Source: Amycolatopsis orientalis DSM 43388 (GTDB lineage: Bacteria > Actinomycetota > Actinomycetes > Mycobacteriales > Pseudonocardiaceae). Taken from it: a stretch of 64,000 bases of DNA. The notes under the pieces were generated by a model. It saw nothing but the letters and a program-made list of their open reading frames with translations, was not told the origin of the DNA and did no database searches. Shown here in pieces: positions 8,509 through 16,527 of this stretch. The stretch spans positions 1 to 64,000 of the forward strand of contig NZ_ASXG01000021.1 of assembly GCF_000411975.1 (NCBI RefSeq), given 5' to 3'. The first letter of the stretch is position 1, and every line of letters starts with the position of its first letter. Made by a program: the position numbers and the translations under genes.

Positions 8509-8520
8509 TAGAACGCTCTA
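8509..8520. promoter_or_regulatory. TetR-type operator-like element
   Basis: TAGAACGCTCTA is palindromic at 10 of 12 positions and resembles TAGAACG/CGTTCTA sites bound by many TetR repressors. It lies about 25 bp upstream of the small membrane protein start. No tetR gene is adjacent, so a distant regulator would be needed. Confidence 0.35.
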
Positions 8521-8546
8521 GCGTGAGGGTACTCGCAAGCCGTTCC

Positions 8547-8981
8547 TCAGACCAGACCGCGCAAGGCACGAAGAGTGCGCAGGGTCGTTTCGAGGTCCTC
8601 CGAAGGCAGGCCCGCGGCAACGCCATCCGCCCAGGCGGCTTGCTTGGCGCCCAGAACTCGCAGCGCCGCCCGAGCCTGGTCGCTCAGCTGCAGCAACGGG
8701 GCCCGGGCGTCCGCGGGATTGTCGGCCCGGGTGAGCATGCCGTCCCGCAGCAGCCGGTTCACCGTTTCCTGGACGCTCTGCCGGCGCAGCCCCCGCCGCC
8801 GGGCCAGCTCCGCGGCAGTCGCCGGTCCGTCTTCGAGGAAGCCGACGACCTGCCATTGGGCGGCGGTCAGCCCCACTTCCGCGGTGAGCGCGTCACCGGC
8901 GGCCAGCAGCGCGCCGTTGGCCACGAAGATCTCGTTGACGAGCTGGGTCAGGCGTTCTGCTCGGGACGTCCTCGACGACAT
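8547..8981 (-). CDS. MarR-family transcriptional regulator
   Basis: 144 residues from the ATG at 8981. The winged helix spans about 35-105: TAAQWQVVGFLEDGPATAAELA, a recognition helix around RRQSVQETVNRLLRDGML, and a wing with ADNPADARAPLLQLS, the family's D-x-R-D/A-x-R wing position. The frame is open much further upstream, but that extension would cross the operator and the divergent gene. The divergent neighbour and the perfect palindrome between them point to autoregulation and control of the DUF1579 gene. Confidence 0.9.
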   Translation of the reverse strand: MSSRTSRAERLTQLVNEIFVANGALLAAGDALTAEVGLTAAQWQVVGFLEDGPATAAELARRRGLRRQSVQETVNRLLRDGMLTRADNPADARAPLLQLSDQARAALRVLGAKQAAWADGVAAGLPSEDLETTLRTLRALRGLV

Positions 8982-8999
8982 GTCTGCTACTGTTCCAGT

Positions 9000-9017
9000 T
9001 CGACAGGTACCTGTCGA
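9000..9017. promoter_or_regulatory. perfect 18-bp palindrome, MarR operator
   Basis: TCGACAGGTACCTGTCGA is completely self-complementary and sits between the divergent MarR and DUF1579 genes, 19 bp from the marR start. A -10-like TACTGT (8988-8993) on the + strand places the transcription start inside the palindrome, a typical repressor position. Binding is inferred. Confidence 0.65.
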
Positions 9018-9033
9018 GCTCAAGGGGGACCCG

Positions 9034-9504
9034 ATGGAAATGCCCGTTGTCGGCGCCGCGCACGAAGCCCTGGCCGCACTCGTCGGAGACTGGTCGGGCA
9101 CCGAAGACCTCGCCGCCGCGCCCTGGGCACCCGCCGCGACCGCCACGGCCACGTGCAGTTATCGCCGCGCGCTCGACGGATTCGCGGTGCTGGAGGACTA
9201 CGTCCAGACCCGCGAGGACGGCACGCGAATGCTGGGACACCACGTCTTCACCGTCGACCCGGCCACCGGCGACACGCTGTGGTTCGGCTTCGACAGCTAC
9301 GGTTTCCCGCCCAGCGCCCCGGCCCGCGGCGGCTGGCGCGACGGCACACTGCACCTCGAAAAGCACACCGAACGCGGCGTCGCGGCCCACCGGATCACCC
9401 CGGAAGGCGACGTCCTCACACACGAAATCGACGTCCGGCTCGGTGCTGACGAAGACTTCCGCCCGTTCCTTCGCGCCCACTACTCGCGGAGTGCGCGAGA
9501 CTGA
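9034..9504 (+). CDS. DUF1579 family protein
   Basis: 156 residues matching the DUF1579 beta-barrel-like family: an N-terminal LVGDWSGTEDL segment, several amphipathic strands with conserved Trp/Gly (HVFTVDPATGDTLWFGFDSYG) and a terminal AHYSR. The family has no established function; lipid or small-hydrophobic binding has been suggested for related folds. The ATG at 9034 follows AAGGGGG by about 6 nt. It is divergent from marR and 4 bp before the alpha/beta hydrolase, so the two plus-strand genes may share a transcript. Confidence 0.8.
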   Translation: MEMPVVGAAHEALAALVGDWSGTEDLAAAPWAPAATATATCSYRRALDGFAVLEDYVQTREDGTRMLGHHVFTVDPATGDTLWFGFDSYGFPPSAPARGGWRDGTLHLEKHTERGVAAHRITPEGDVLTHEIDVRLGADEDFRPFLRAHYSRSARD

Positions 9505-9508
9505 CGGC

Positions 9509-10366
9509 ATGACCGAGCAGACCATCGAAGCCGACGGCATCACGCTGTGCCACGAGTCGTTCGGCGATCCGTCCGCGCCGCCGCTGCTGCTGGTGATGGG
9601 CCTGGCCGCGCCGATGATCTGGTGGGACGACGAGTTCTGCGTCCAGCTCGCCGAGGCCGGCTTCCACGTGCACCGGTTCGACAACCGCGACGTCGGGCGC
9701 TCGCAGTGGTGGACCGGCCGGGCCAGCCTGCCGCTCGCGTACTTCCTGCGGTCCGCGCCGTACTCCCTCGGCGACCTGGCCGACGACGCGGGCAAACTGC
9801 TCGACGCGCTCGGCATCGAAAGCGCGCACGTCGTCGGCACGTCGATGGGCGGGATGATCGCGCAGGAGTTCGCCATCCGGCATCCGCGGCGAGTGCGGAC
9901 GCTGACCTCGATCATGTCGACCACCGGCGCGCGGCACGTCGGACTGCCGAGCCCGCGGGCCGCGCTCGCGATGCTGGCCCCGGGACCGCGCACACGCGAG
10001 GACTACGTGACGCAACTCGTGCGCACGTCCAAGCTGATCGGCTCGCCCGGTTACGTGTTCGACGAGAACCATTTCCGCGAGCGCGCGGAACGAACCTACG
10101 ACCGGGGCCTCAACCCGGCGGGCGTGTTCCGGCAGCTCGCCGCGATCCTGTCCTCCCGCGACCGGACCGCCGATCTGCGCCGGCTTTCCGTGCCGTCGCT
10201 GGTGATCCACGGTACGGCCGATCCGCTGGTGCACGTGTCCGGCGGCCGCGCGACCGCCCGTGCGCTGGGCGCTGACCTCGACCTCATCCCCGGGATGGGC
10301 CACGACCTGCCGCGCGAGGTGTGGCCGCGCGTGATCGCCGGGATCAAACGGCTCGCTACCCGCTGA
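9509..10366 (+). CDS. alpha/beta hydrolase
   Basis: 285 residues with the classical fold: LLLVMGLAAPMIWW after strand 3, a nucleophile elbow GTSMGGM (about 110-116, Ser nucleophile), a late aspartate in HGTADPLV and a histidine in GMGHDLP near the C-terminus, completing Ser-Asp-His. The actinomycete subgroup with FDNRDVGRS includes many uncharacterised esterases. The ATG follows a GAGACT hexamer by 6 nt that also overlaps the previous gene's end, so it may be read either by coupling or from a leaderless promoter. Its last 11 bp overlap the convergent decarboxylase gene. Confidence 0.85.
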   Translation: MTEQTIEADGITLCHESFGDPSAPPLLLVMGLAAPMIWWDDEFCVQLAEAGFHVHRFDNRDVGRSQWWTGRASLPLAYFLRSAPYSLGDLADDAGKLLDALGIESAHVVGTSMGGMIAQEFAIRHPRRVRTLTSIMSTTGARHVGLPSPRAALAMLAPGPRTREDYVTQLVRTSKLIGSPGYVFDENHFRERAERTYDRGLNPAGVFRQLAAILSSRDRTADLRRLSVPSLVIHGTADPLVHVSGGRATARALGADLDLIPGMGHDLPREVWPRVIAGIKRLATR

Positions 10367-11117
10367 TCGTCACCGACCCCAGGTTCGAGAAGTGCGCGGC
10401 GACGCGGGAGCCGGGGCGCAGTTCGACGGCGTCGGTCATCCCGCCGGTCAGCACGAGCCAACCCGGTTCGAGCGCCAAACCGCGGGCAGCCAGGGAATTC
10501 GCCGCCAGCGCCAGCGCCTCGGCCGGATGGCCCTGCACCGCGGCACCGGTCGCGGTGTCGACGATCTGACCGTCCACTTCGAGCAGCGCGGCCTCCAGCG
10601 ACAGGTCCAAAGAGGACGGTGGGCGGCCGACCGAGCCGAGCCCGAACAGCGCCGAGGAACCGTTGTCCGCGACGACGTCCGGCAAGGTGAACCGGTAGTC
10701 GCGATAGCGGCTGTCGATGATCTCGATTCCGCCGTACACCTGGGAAACCGCGGCGAGTGCGGTCGCCGCGGTCACGCCCGGACCGGCGAGCCGCTCACCG
10801 AGCACGAACACCAATTCCGGCTCCGCGCGCGGGTGGATGAGCTGCGGCGTCGGCGCGCCCGCGGGCAGCACCATCGCGTCGGTCAGCCACGCGAGCAGAG
10901 GTTCCTGGACGCCCATCCGCTGCTGTTTCGCACGCGACGTGAGTCCGAGTTTCACCCCGATCAGCGTCTCGCCGCGTTCCTGACGCAGCCGCAGAGCCTC
11001 GTCCTGAATCGCGTACGCCGTGGCGAGATCGAGGTCCGGCCAGGTGTCGGTGAGCTGCGCGCTTTCTTCCGTCCGGTTGAGCAAGTCCTGCGCTGCGGCA
11101 GCGATGTCGACGGTCAC
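10356..11117 (-). CDS. 4-oxalocrotonate decarboxylase-like protein
   Basis: 253 residues of the MhpD/DmpH fumarylacetoacetase-like family. GVKLGLTSRAKQQRMGV (about 54-70), the metal ligands HPRAEPELVF (about 95-104) and EIIDSRYRDYRF (about 132-143) followed by VADN are diagnostic; the Tyr/Arg pattern favours decarboxylase over hydratase. The family enzyme converts 2-oxo-3-hexenedioate to 2-hydroxypenta-2,4-dienoate in meta-cleavage pathways, together with the hydratase. ATGA overlap with the upstream hydratase gene indicates translational coupling and fits the known enzyme complex. Assignment to decarboxylase rather than a second hydratase is moderately sure. Confidence 0.75.
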   Translation of the reverse strand: MTVDIAAAAQDLLNRTEESAQLTDTWPDLDLATAYAIQDEALRLRQERGETLIGVKLGLTSRAKQQRMGVQEPLLAWLTDAMVLPAGAPTPQLIHPRAEPELVFVLGERLAGPGVTAATALAAVSQVYGGIEIIDSRYRDYRFTLPDVVADNGSSALFGLGSVGRPPSSLDLSLEAALLEVDGQIVDTATGAAVQGHPAEALALAANSLAARGLALEPGWLVLTGGMTDAVELRPGSRVAAHFSNLGSVTISG

Positions 11118-11911
11118 TTGTCCTCCTCCGGCGCGAACACCGCGGTCACACTGCCGAGGCCGGCCATGGTCGCCACGACGGTGTCGCCGGGGCGGACGGT
11201 CTGCGCGGCGGTCATCGAACCGGGCAGTACGACATGGCCGGGCTCGAGCGTCACGCCGAGCGGCCCGACCGTGTTGGCCAGCCAGACCAAGGCGTTGATC
11301 GGCGAGCCCAGCACCGCTCCACCCGCGCCGGTGGCCGCCAGCTGGCCGTTGACGTGCAGGGTGCAGCCAGCGAGCCGCAGGTCGACGTCGCGCAGATTGG
11401 TCGGGCTGCTGCCCAGGATGACCCCGCCGGACGACGCGTTGTCCGCGACGGTGTCGAAGATCGAGATCTTCCAGTCGCGGACGCGCGAATCGACGATCTC
11501 CAGCGACGGCAGCACGAAGTCGACCGCGCGGACGGCGTCGGCGACAGTCACGCCCGGACCGCGCAGCGGCGCGCCGAGCACGAACGCGATCTCCGGTTCG
11601 ATGCGCGGCTGCAGGAACCGCGTCGTCGGGATCGGCTGGTGTTCGAGCAGGAACATCGAACTGGTCAGGTGCCCGAAGTCGGGCTGATTCACGCCCATCT
11701 GGCGCTGCATCGCCGCGGAGGCGAGGCCGACCTTGTGGCCGCGCACCACGTCGCCGCCCGCCACCCAGGCGCGGACTTGCTCCTGCTGCACGCGGTAGGC
11801 GTCTTCGATGGTCGCGTCGGGGAAGGTCTTCACGAGCGGATCGATCGGCTCGTGGCGCTCGTACGCGCTCGTCAGCAGCGCGACGGCGTCCTGCAGCTCA
11901 GCGGGTTCCAC
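11114..11911 (-). CDS. 2-hydroxypenta-2,4-dienoate hydratase-like protein
   Basis: 265 residues from a GTG at 11911. The frame stays open to 12070, but the extra 53 residues are unlike the family and the GTG gives the usual length. GHKVGLASAAMQRQMGVNQPDFG, the metal site QPRIEPEIAF and the EIVDSRVRDWK plus TVADNASS segments match the MhpD/BphE/HsaE hydratases, which hydrate 2-hydroxypentadienoate to 4-hydroxy-2-oxovalerate. The partner decarboxylase overlaps by 4 bp. Ring-cleavage dioxygenase, aldolase and aldehyde dehydrogenase genes are not in the window. Confidence 0.8.
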   Translation of the reverse strand: MEPAELQDAVALLTSAYERHEPIDPLVKTFPDATIEDAYRVQQEQVRAWVAGGDVVRGHKVGLASAAMQRQMGVNQPDFGHLTSSMFLLEHQPIPTTRFLQPRIEPEIAFVLGAPLRGPGVTVADAVRAVDFVLPSLEIVDSRVRDWKISIFDTVADNASSGGVILGSSPTNLRDVDLRLAGCTLHVNGQLAATGAGGAVLGSPINALVWLANTVGPLGVTLEPGHVVLPGSMTAAQTVRPGDTVVATMAGLGSVTAVFAPEEDK

Positions 11912-12063
11912 GGGCGGAACTCTGCCTGACCCGGTCGCCGGAGCCAACCCGGCCGTTCCATTCAGCGGTACGACCAAGTTCTCTTGCTCGCTAATGTCTT
12001 GCGCGCGAGAGTTTTTCGGCGTACTGTTCGCCGTACTGGCTTCCCGAGAGGACGTGACCCGAA

Positions 12064-12567
12064 ATGGCACCCACCGAGACCGAAGTCGCCCAGCTCGCCC
12101 AGGCCCGCGACCGGCTGCGGGAGCAGTACCTGCGCCCCGCGGCGGAACGCCCCGCGACGGTCGGGCGCGGCATTCACCACACCGCGCTGCTGTCCAGCGA
12201 CGTCGAGCGGACGATCACCTTCTACCAGGACATTCTCGGCTTCCCGCTCACCGAGCTGATCGAGAACCGCGACTACCCCGGGTCGAGCCACTTCTTCTTC
12301 GACGTCGGCAACGGCAACGCGGTCGCGTTCTTCGACCTGCCCGGCCTCGACCTCGGCCCGTACGCGGAGGTGCTCGGCGGCCTGCATCACCTGGCCCTGT
12401 CGCTCACCCCGGAAGCCTGGGCGGAGGCGCGCTCCCGGCTCGACGCCGCCGGCGTGCAGTACCAGGAAGAAAGCGGCACGTCGATTTACTTCGCCGACCC
12501 GGACGGCGCCCGGATCGAGCTGATCGCGGACGACCTCGGCGAGATGTACGGGTCGAAGATCGGCTGA
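12064..12567 (+). CDS. VOC (glyoxalase/dioxygenase) family protein
   Basis: 167 residues with one full vicinal-oxygen-chelate module from about residue 36: GIHHTALLSSDVERTITFYQ, GGLHHLALSL and FADPDGARIELI give paired beta-alpha-beta-beta-beta motifs with metal-ligand positions H38, H114 and E148. The N-terminal 35 residues are a charged helix. The fold covers lyases, isomerases and extradiol dioxygenases; a single module of this length does not settle which. It is divergent from the meta-pathway-like hydratase/decarboxylase pair, so a role on a related intermediate is possible. Confidence 0.85.
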   Translation: MAPTETEVAQLAQARDRLREQYLRPAAERPATVGRGIHHTALLSSDVERTITFYQDILGFPLTELIENRDYPGSSHFFFDVGNGNAVAFFDLPGLDLGPYAEVLGGLHHLALSLTPEAWAEARSRLDAAGVQYQEESGTSIYFADPDGARIELIADDLGEMYGSKIG

Positions 12568-12609
12568 CCCCCTGGACTCGGTGCGCCGCCGGGTTCAGAG
12601 TGTGGCCCC

Positions 12610-13176
12610 ATGGGCGACTGGGCGGCTTCGCGGCAGAAAGCACGGCTCGACCGGCGGGAAGCGATCGACGAGCTGATCGCGCGGGTCCGCTACGAGGTGC
12701 GGCTGCACCTAGCGGAGCCCACTGCGATCAGCAGGTACGACGATCTCGCCGAGGTGTTCTCCCTCGGGCACCGCGAATGTGCCGCGCTGCTGGCTCGCCG
12801 TCGTTTGCTTCCCTGGTGGGAACGACGGCTGCTCACGCGATTCGCGCGTCGGCTGCACGGCCGCGCGATCGTGGACAGCGTCGCCGACGTGCCGCCGGGC
12901 GAGCCGGTCACTGGCGCTTTTCGCCTGGAAATCGCCCGCCTCCTTCCGGACGCGGGCGACACCGGCGCTCGCTATGACCTGCAAGGACGCGGTCTGCTGA
13001 CGGTCTTCCGCCTAGCGCTCGGCGCCCGCGGCGAAGCGTGGCCGGACCGGCACGAGGTCGCGTCCACGGTCGCGCGCAATGTGTTGACGTGCAGTTCAGC
13101 GTTCCTGCGCCGGTCGCCGTGGCACGTGCTGTGGCCGGTGTATCGCGTCCGCGGCCTGCGATTGTGGCGGTTGTGA
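12610..13176 (+). CDS. hypothetical protein
   Basis: 188 residues, Arg- and Trp-rich, predicted mostly helical, with no signal peptide, membrane segment or motif that I recognise. The N-terminal half (about 14-95) is highly charged; the C-terminus ends in a basic aromatic tail. Reading-frame length and codon pattern support a real gene. It is 42 bp after the VOC gene and 41 bp before the CoA-binding protein, all on the plus strand. Confidence 0.6.
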   Translation: MGDWAASRQKARLDRREAIDELIARVRYEVRLHLAEPTAISRYDDLAEVFSLGHRECAALLARRRLLPWWERRLLTRFARRLHGRAIVDSVADVPPGEPVTGAFRLEIARLLPDAGDTGARYDLQGRGLLTVFRLALGARGEAWPDRHEVASTVARNVLTCSSAFLRRSPWHVLWPVYRVRGLRLWRL

Positions 13177-13217
13177 CCGAGCGGAATCGTTCGCGGTAGC
13201 GGGATGTTGAGGAGAGT

Positions 13218-13619
13218 ATGAAGCCTGAAGAGATCCTCGCCAGCGCGCGCACGATCGCGGTGGTCGGCCTGAGCCGCGACCCGGGCAAGGCCGCACACGG
13301 CGTACCGGCTTCGCTGCAGGCGCACGGTTTCCGGATCATCCCGGTGCATCCGTCGGCGACCGAACTGCTCGGGGAGAAGGTGTACCGGTCGCTGGAAGAC
13401 ATTCCGGAGCCGGTGGACCTGGTCGACGTCTTCCGCCCCGCCGAGGAAGCACCGGACATCGCCCGCTCCGCAGTGGCGATCGGGGCCAAGGCGCTGTGGC
13501 TGCAGCAAGGAATCGTGTCCGCGGAGGCCCGGAGGATCGCGGAGGAGGCCGGGCTGGAGTATGTCGAGGACCGGTGCACGGCCGTGGTTCGGGCGGTGGC
13601 GGGGATTTCAGTGGCTTAG
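13218..13619 (+). CDS. CoA-binding domain protein
   Basis: 133 residues forming one Rossmann-type CoA_binding_2 domain: ARTIAVVGLSRDPGKAAHGVPASL (nucleotide-binding turn), IIPVHPSATELLGEKVYRSLEDIPEPVDLVDVFRPAE-like progression and the C-terminal ALWLQQGIVSAEARRIAEEAGL plus EDRC. Homologues (YccU/YbgI-like small CoA-binding proteins) bind CoA but have no assigned reaction. GAGGAGAG lies just upstream of the ATG. Confidence 0.85.
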   Translation: MKPEEILASARTIAVVGLSRDPGKAAHGVPASLQAHGFRIIPVHPSATELLGEKVYRSLEDIPEPVDLVDVFRPAEEAPDIARSAVAIGAKALWLQQGIVSAEARRIAEEAGLEYVEDRCTAVVRAVAGISVA

Positions 13620-13676
13620 CCGGGCGAGACGCTAATCCGAATTCCCGGTCCGAAAAGCGTAGGCGACCGAGAGCGT

Positions 13677-13694
13677 CGATTCTCCACAGAATCG
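13677..13694. terminator. possible bidirectional terminator
   Basis: CGATTC-TCCACA-GAATCG is a perfect 6-bp stem with a 6-nt loop between two convergent genes. On the minus strand a run of T residues lies near 13711-13716, before this hairpin in the direction of the response regulator transcript. The stem is short, so this is tentative. Confidence 0.3.
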
Positions 13695-13730
13695 GCCGGG
13701 CGCGCCATTAAGAAAAACCGACCCGCCCGC

Positions 13731-14399
13731 TCATCCGACGAGCCGATACCCCACCCCGCGCACCGTCTCGATTGTCCGCGTTCCGAACGGCGCGTCGATC
13801 TTCCGCCGCAAATACCCCACATAAACCTCGACCACGTTCTCGTCCCCCTCGTAATGCGCGTCCCACACGTGGCCGAGAATCTCGTTCTTCGTCAACGCCG
13901 CCCCCTGCCGACGCAGCAAAAACTCCAGCAAACCGAACTCGCGCGCGGTCAACTCGATTCGCGTCTCTCCCCGGTGGACGGTGCGCGCAGCCGGGTCGAG
14001 CCGCAGGTCCCCGGCAGTCAACACGGCCGGACGAGCCGGTGCGCCCCTCCGAAGCAATGCCCGCAGCCGCGCCAGCAAAACCACGAACGAGAACGGCTTC
14101 GACAAATAGTCGTCCGCACCGAGATCGAATGCGTCCGCCTCGTCGTACTCGCCGTCCTTCGCGGTGAGCATCAGCACCGGCGTCCAATTCTCCGCGGCCC
14201 GCAAGCGTTTCAGCACCTCATAGCCGGAAAGCTCGGGCAGCATGATGTCGAGCACCACGGCGTCGTAATCGTGCTCCATCGCCGACCAGAGCCCGTCCCG
14301 GCCGGTGTGCGCCACGTTCACCGTGAATCCCTCGGCGACCAGGCCGCGGCGAAGGGTTTCGGCGAACTCCAGCTCGTCCTCCACGATCAGCAACCGCAC
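13731..14399 (-). CDS. OmpR-family response regulator
   Basis: 222 residues: receiver domain 1-115 with acidic pocket E7/D8, phospho-acceptor D51 in VVLDIMLPELSG, and K at the SKPFSF turn (about 100); then an OmpR/PhoB winged helix 125-220 with the ARTVHRGETRIELTAREFGLLEFLL opening. It sits 2 bp downstream of its histidine kinase gene, so the pair is co-transcribed. Targets are unknown; coupling of the kinase to gatD-murT suggests a cell-envelope signal. Confidence 0.92.
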   Translation of the reverse strand: MRLLIVEDELEFAETLRRGLVAEGFTVNVAHTGRDGLWSAMEHDYDAVVLDIMLPELSGYEVLKRLRAAENWTPVLMLTAKDGEYDEADAFDLGADDYLSKPFSFVVLLARLRALLRRGAPARPAVLTAGDLRLDPAARTVHRGETRIELTAREFGLLEFLLRRQGAALTKNEILGHVWDAHYEGDENVVEVYVGYLRRKIDAPFGTRTIETVRGVGYRLVG

Positions 14400-14401
14400 G
14401 C

Positions 14402-15823
14402 TCAGTCCTCCTCGATCCGGGGCAGTTCGATGCTCGGCAGTTCGATCACGAAATGCGCGCCCGGATAGCTCGGGTCGGCCACGTCGACGTACCGCGCGCG
14501 GCCGCCGTGCCGGGCCGCGATGCCGGCCACGATCGACAGGCCCAGTCCGGTGCCGCCGCGCCGGCGCGACGCGTCCAGCCGCACAAACCTCTCGAACACT
14601 CGCTCCCGGTCGTCCTCGGCGACGCCCGGGCCGTCGTCGCTCACCTCCACCACGACCATGTCATTTTGCACCGAACTCGCAATTCGGATCCGCCCGCGGG
14701 CATGCCCGCATGCGTTGTCGACGAGGTTGCGTACGGCGCGACGCAGCTGCGCCTCACTGCCACGCACCTTCGCCGGTTGCGCGCGCACTTCGATCTCGAC
14801 AGCCGCTTCGCCGCGTACGCGTTCGGCTTCGGCGCGCACGATGTCGTCCAGATCGACTTCAGTGCGCGCGGGCCGGTCGGTGGCGTCGTCGGTGCGCGCG
14901 AGCATGAGAAGGTCGTCAACCAGCTCTCGCAGGCGCGCGGTCTCGCGAGTAATCACCGGTACCAATTCGTTGGTTGTCTCGGGGTGCTGGTTCGAGACGT
15001 CGAGCGCGGTACTGATGGTCGAGAGCGGCGAGCGCAGCTCATGGCTCGCGTCGGCGACGAAGCGGCGTTGCGCGGCCTGCGCGGACCCAAGCCGTTCGAG
15101 CATCTCGTTCAACGTGACAGCGAGTCGGTGCACCTCGTCGCCGCCCGGGGGCAGCGGTACGCGCAACGCGAGGTCGCGCGTCGAGATCTCGGCGACGGTA
15201 CGCCGCATCCGCTCCACTGGACGCAGCGCGGAGCCGACCGAGCGGTACACCGCGAAGCCAGCGATACCGAGCAGGGGCAGCGAGATCAGCCCGAGCAGCA
15301 GCGTAAGCCGCGTCGAGGCTTCGGTGACTGGCTCAAGCGAACGTGCGGAGATGACGGTGAACGGGCCACCCGGCCCGTTGACGCCTTCCGAAACCAACCG
15401 GTACTCACTGCCGTCCCCGTCTAAGCCGAGCGGCAGCGTCTCGACGGTTTCCTGGCCCGGGGCCGGGCGCGCGGCCGTGATGGCCGGACGGCCGACGATC
15501 GACGGGTCGCTCGCGATAGGCGTGCTTCGCGGTCCGAGCACCTGCGTCACGGCTTCAGTGTCGCCAGTGCTCGCGACATCGCTCGGCGACAGGTCCCGCG
15601 CGCCCGCGCGTACGAGTTGGACGGCGACCTGCCGCGCGGTACTGCGCGCGCTTTCGGTGACGCTTCGATCGAGTGACTGCTGCAGCAAGAGCACCACGAC
15701 CACGCACGCGGTCGCGATGGCCAGCGCGAGCGCCAGCACGGCAACCGCCGTGGTCCGCATTCGTACGCCTGCTGCAGCGACAAGTCTCACGCACGCAGCG
15801 TAACGAGCAGCGAGTGACGTCAT
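14402..15823 (-). CDS. sensor histidine kinase (HAMP, HisKA, HATPase)
   Basis: 473 residues from ATG 15823. TM1 about 25-48, an extracytoplasmic sensor region with many Ser/Thr/Val residues, TM2 about 190-212, HAMP, then HisKA with HELRSPLSTI (phospho-His) and HATPase with the N box, DDGPG and GTGLGLSIV. The start codon overlaps the gatD stop as ATGA, an unusual translational coupling of a sensor kinase to the lipid II amidation genes. A longer open frame to 15910 would overlap gatD by 90 bp and is not preferred. Confidence 0.88.
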   Translation of the reverse strand: MTSLAARYAACVRLVAAAGVRMRTTAVAVLALALAIATACVVVVLLLQQSLDRSVTESARSTARQVAVQLVRAGARDLSPSDVASTGDTEAVTQVLGPRSTPIASDPSIVGRPAITAARPAPGQETVETLPLGLDGDGSEYRLVSEGVNGPGGPFTVISARSLEPVTEASTRLTLLLGLISLPLLGIAGFAVYRSVGSALRPVERMRRTVAEISTRDLALRVPLPPGGDEVHRLAVTLNEMLERLGSAQAAQRRFVADASHELRSPLSTISTALDVSNQHPETTNELVPVITRETARLRELVDDLLMLARTDDATDRPARTEVDLDDIVRAEAERVRGEAAVEIEVRAQPAKVRGSEAQLRRAVRNLVDNACGHARGRIRIASSVQNDMVVVEVSDDGPGVAEDDRERVFERFVRLDASRRRGGTGLGLSIVAGIAARHGGRARYVDVADPSYPGAHFVIELPSIELPRIEED

Positions 15824-16527
15824 CGGGCGCGGCGTGCGGCCAGCCTCTCCGAGCGCAGTGTCTCCACCTCGGCCAGGTCCAACGGCTTCAGCGCGTGGCC
15901 CATCACCCACGACAACAGGAGGTCAGCCAGCTCGGGATTGCGCGCCAGCGCCGGGCCGTGGAGGTACGTGCCGACGATGTGGTCGGTGACCGCGCCCTCG
16001 GTGCCGTCGCCGTTGCCGGTGCCCCGGACGACGCGGCCCAGCGGTGCGCTGCCCGGCCCGAGCACGCTCGCGCCCTGGTGGTTCTCGAAGCCGGTCAACG
16101 GCGTCTCGAGCAGGTCCGGTTCGGCGATCAGTTCGGCCACCGCGCGCTGCTGCGCCGGCTCGGTGACCAGGTCGAGCAACCCCAGCCCGGCGTGTTCGAC
16201 GCCGTCGACGCCGCGGAAGCGCGTGCCCAGGATCTGCAGGCCGGCGCACACGCCGAACACCGGACGCCCGGCATTCGCCGCGCTCCGCAGGCCCGGCGAG
16301 TTGCGCAGGAAGTCCGCGGCCAGCACCTGTGCCATGTCCTCGCCGCCGCCGAGCAGGTAGAGGTCCAATGTGGACGGCACCGAGGAGTCCAGCGAAACCG
16401 GCACCACCTCGGCGTCGTAACCGCGCCACTGCAAGCGTTTGCAGAGCACTTGTGCGTTGCCGGAATCTCCGTACGTCCCCAGCACCTCGGGCAGCAGGAG
16501 GCCGATGCCGACGGTCGAATCAGACAT
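15820..16527 (-). CDS. gatD: lipid II isoglutaminyl synthase, glutaminase subunit GatD
   Basis: 235 residues of the CobB/CobQ-like class I glutamine amidotransferase family. Catalytic Cys C94 lies in GVCAGLQILG, and a C-terminal His in GTYLHGPALARNPELAD is the second catalytic residue. GatD supplies ammonia to MurT, which amidates the D-glutamate of lipid II, a modification needed for transpeptidation in Gram-positives. The ATG at 16527 overlaps murT by 8 bp. Downstream, the histidine kinase start overlaps its stop. Confidence 0.93.
   Translation of the reverse strand: MSDSTVGIGLLLPEVLGTYGDSGNAQVLCKRLQWRGYDAEVVPVSLDSSVPSTLDLYLLGGGEDMAQVLAADFLRNSPGLRSAANAGRPVFGVCAGLQILGTRFRGVDGVEHAGLGLLDLVTEPAQQRAVAELIAEPDLLETPLTGFENHQGASVLGPGSAPLGRVVRGTGNGDGTEGAVTDHIVGTYLHGPALARNPELADLLLSWVMGHALKPLDLAEVETLRSERLAARRAR

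Noticed and set aside
11912-12070. Longer start for the hydratase gene
   Set aside because: The extra 53 residues do not resemble the family and would overlap the divergent VOC gene's control region.
15824-15910. Longer start for the histidine kinase
   Set aside because: Would overlap gatD by 90 bp; the ATGA-coupled start is more natural.
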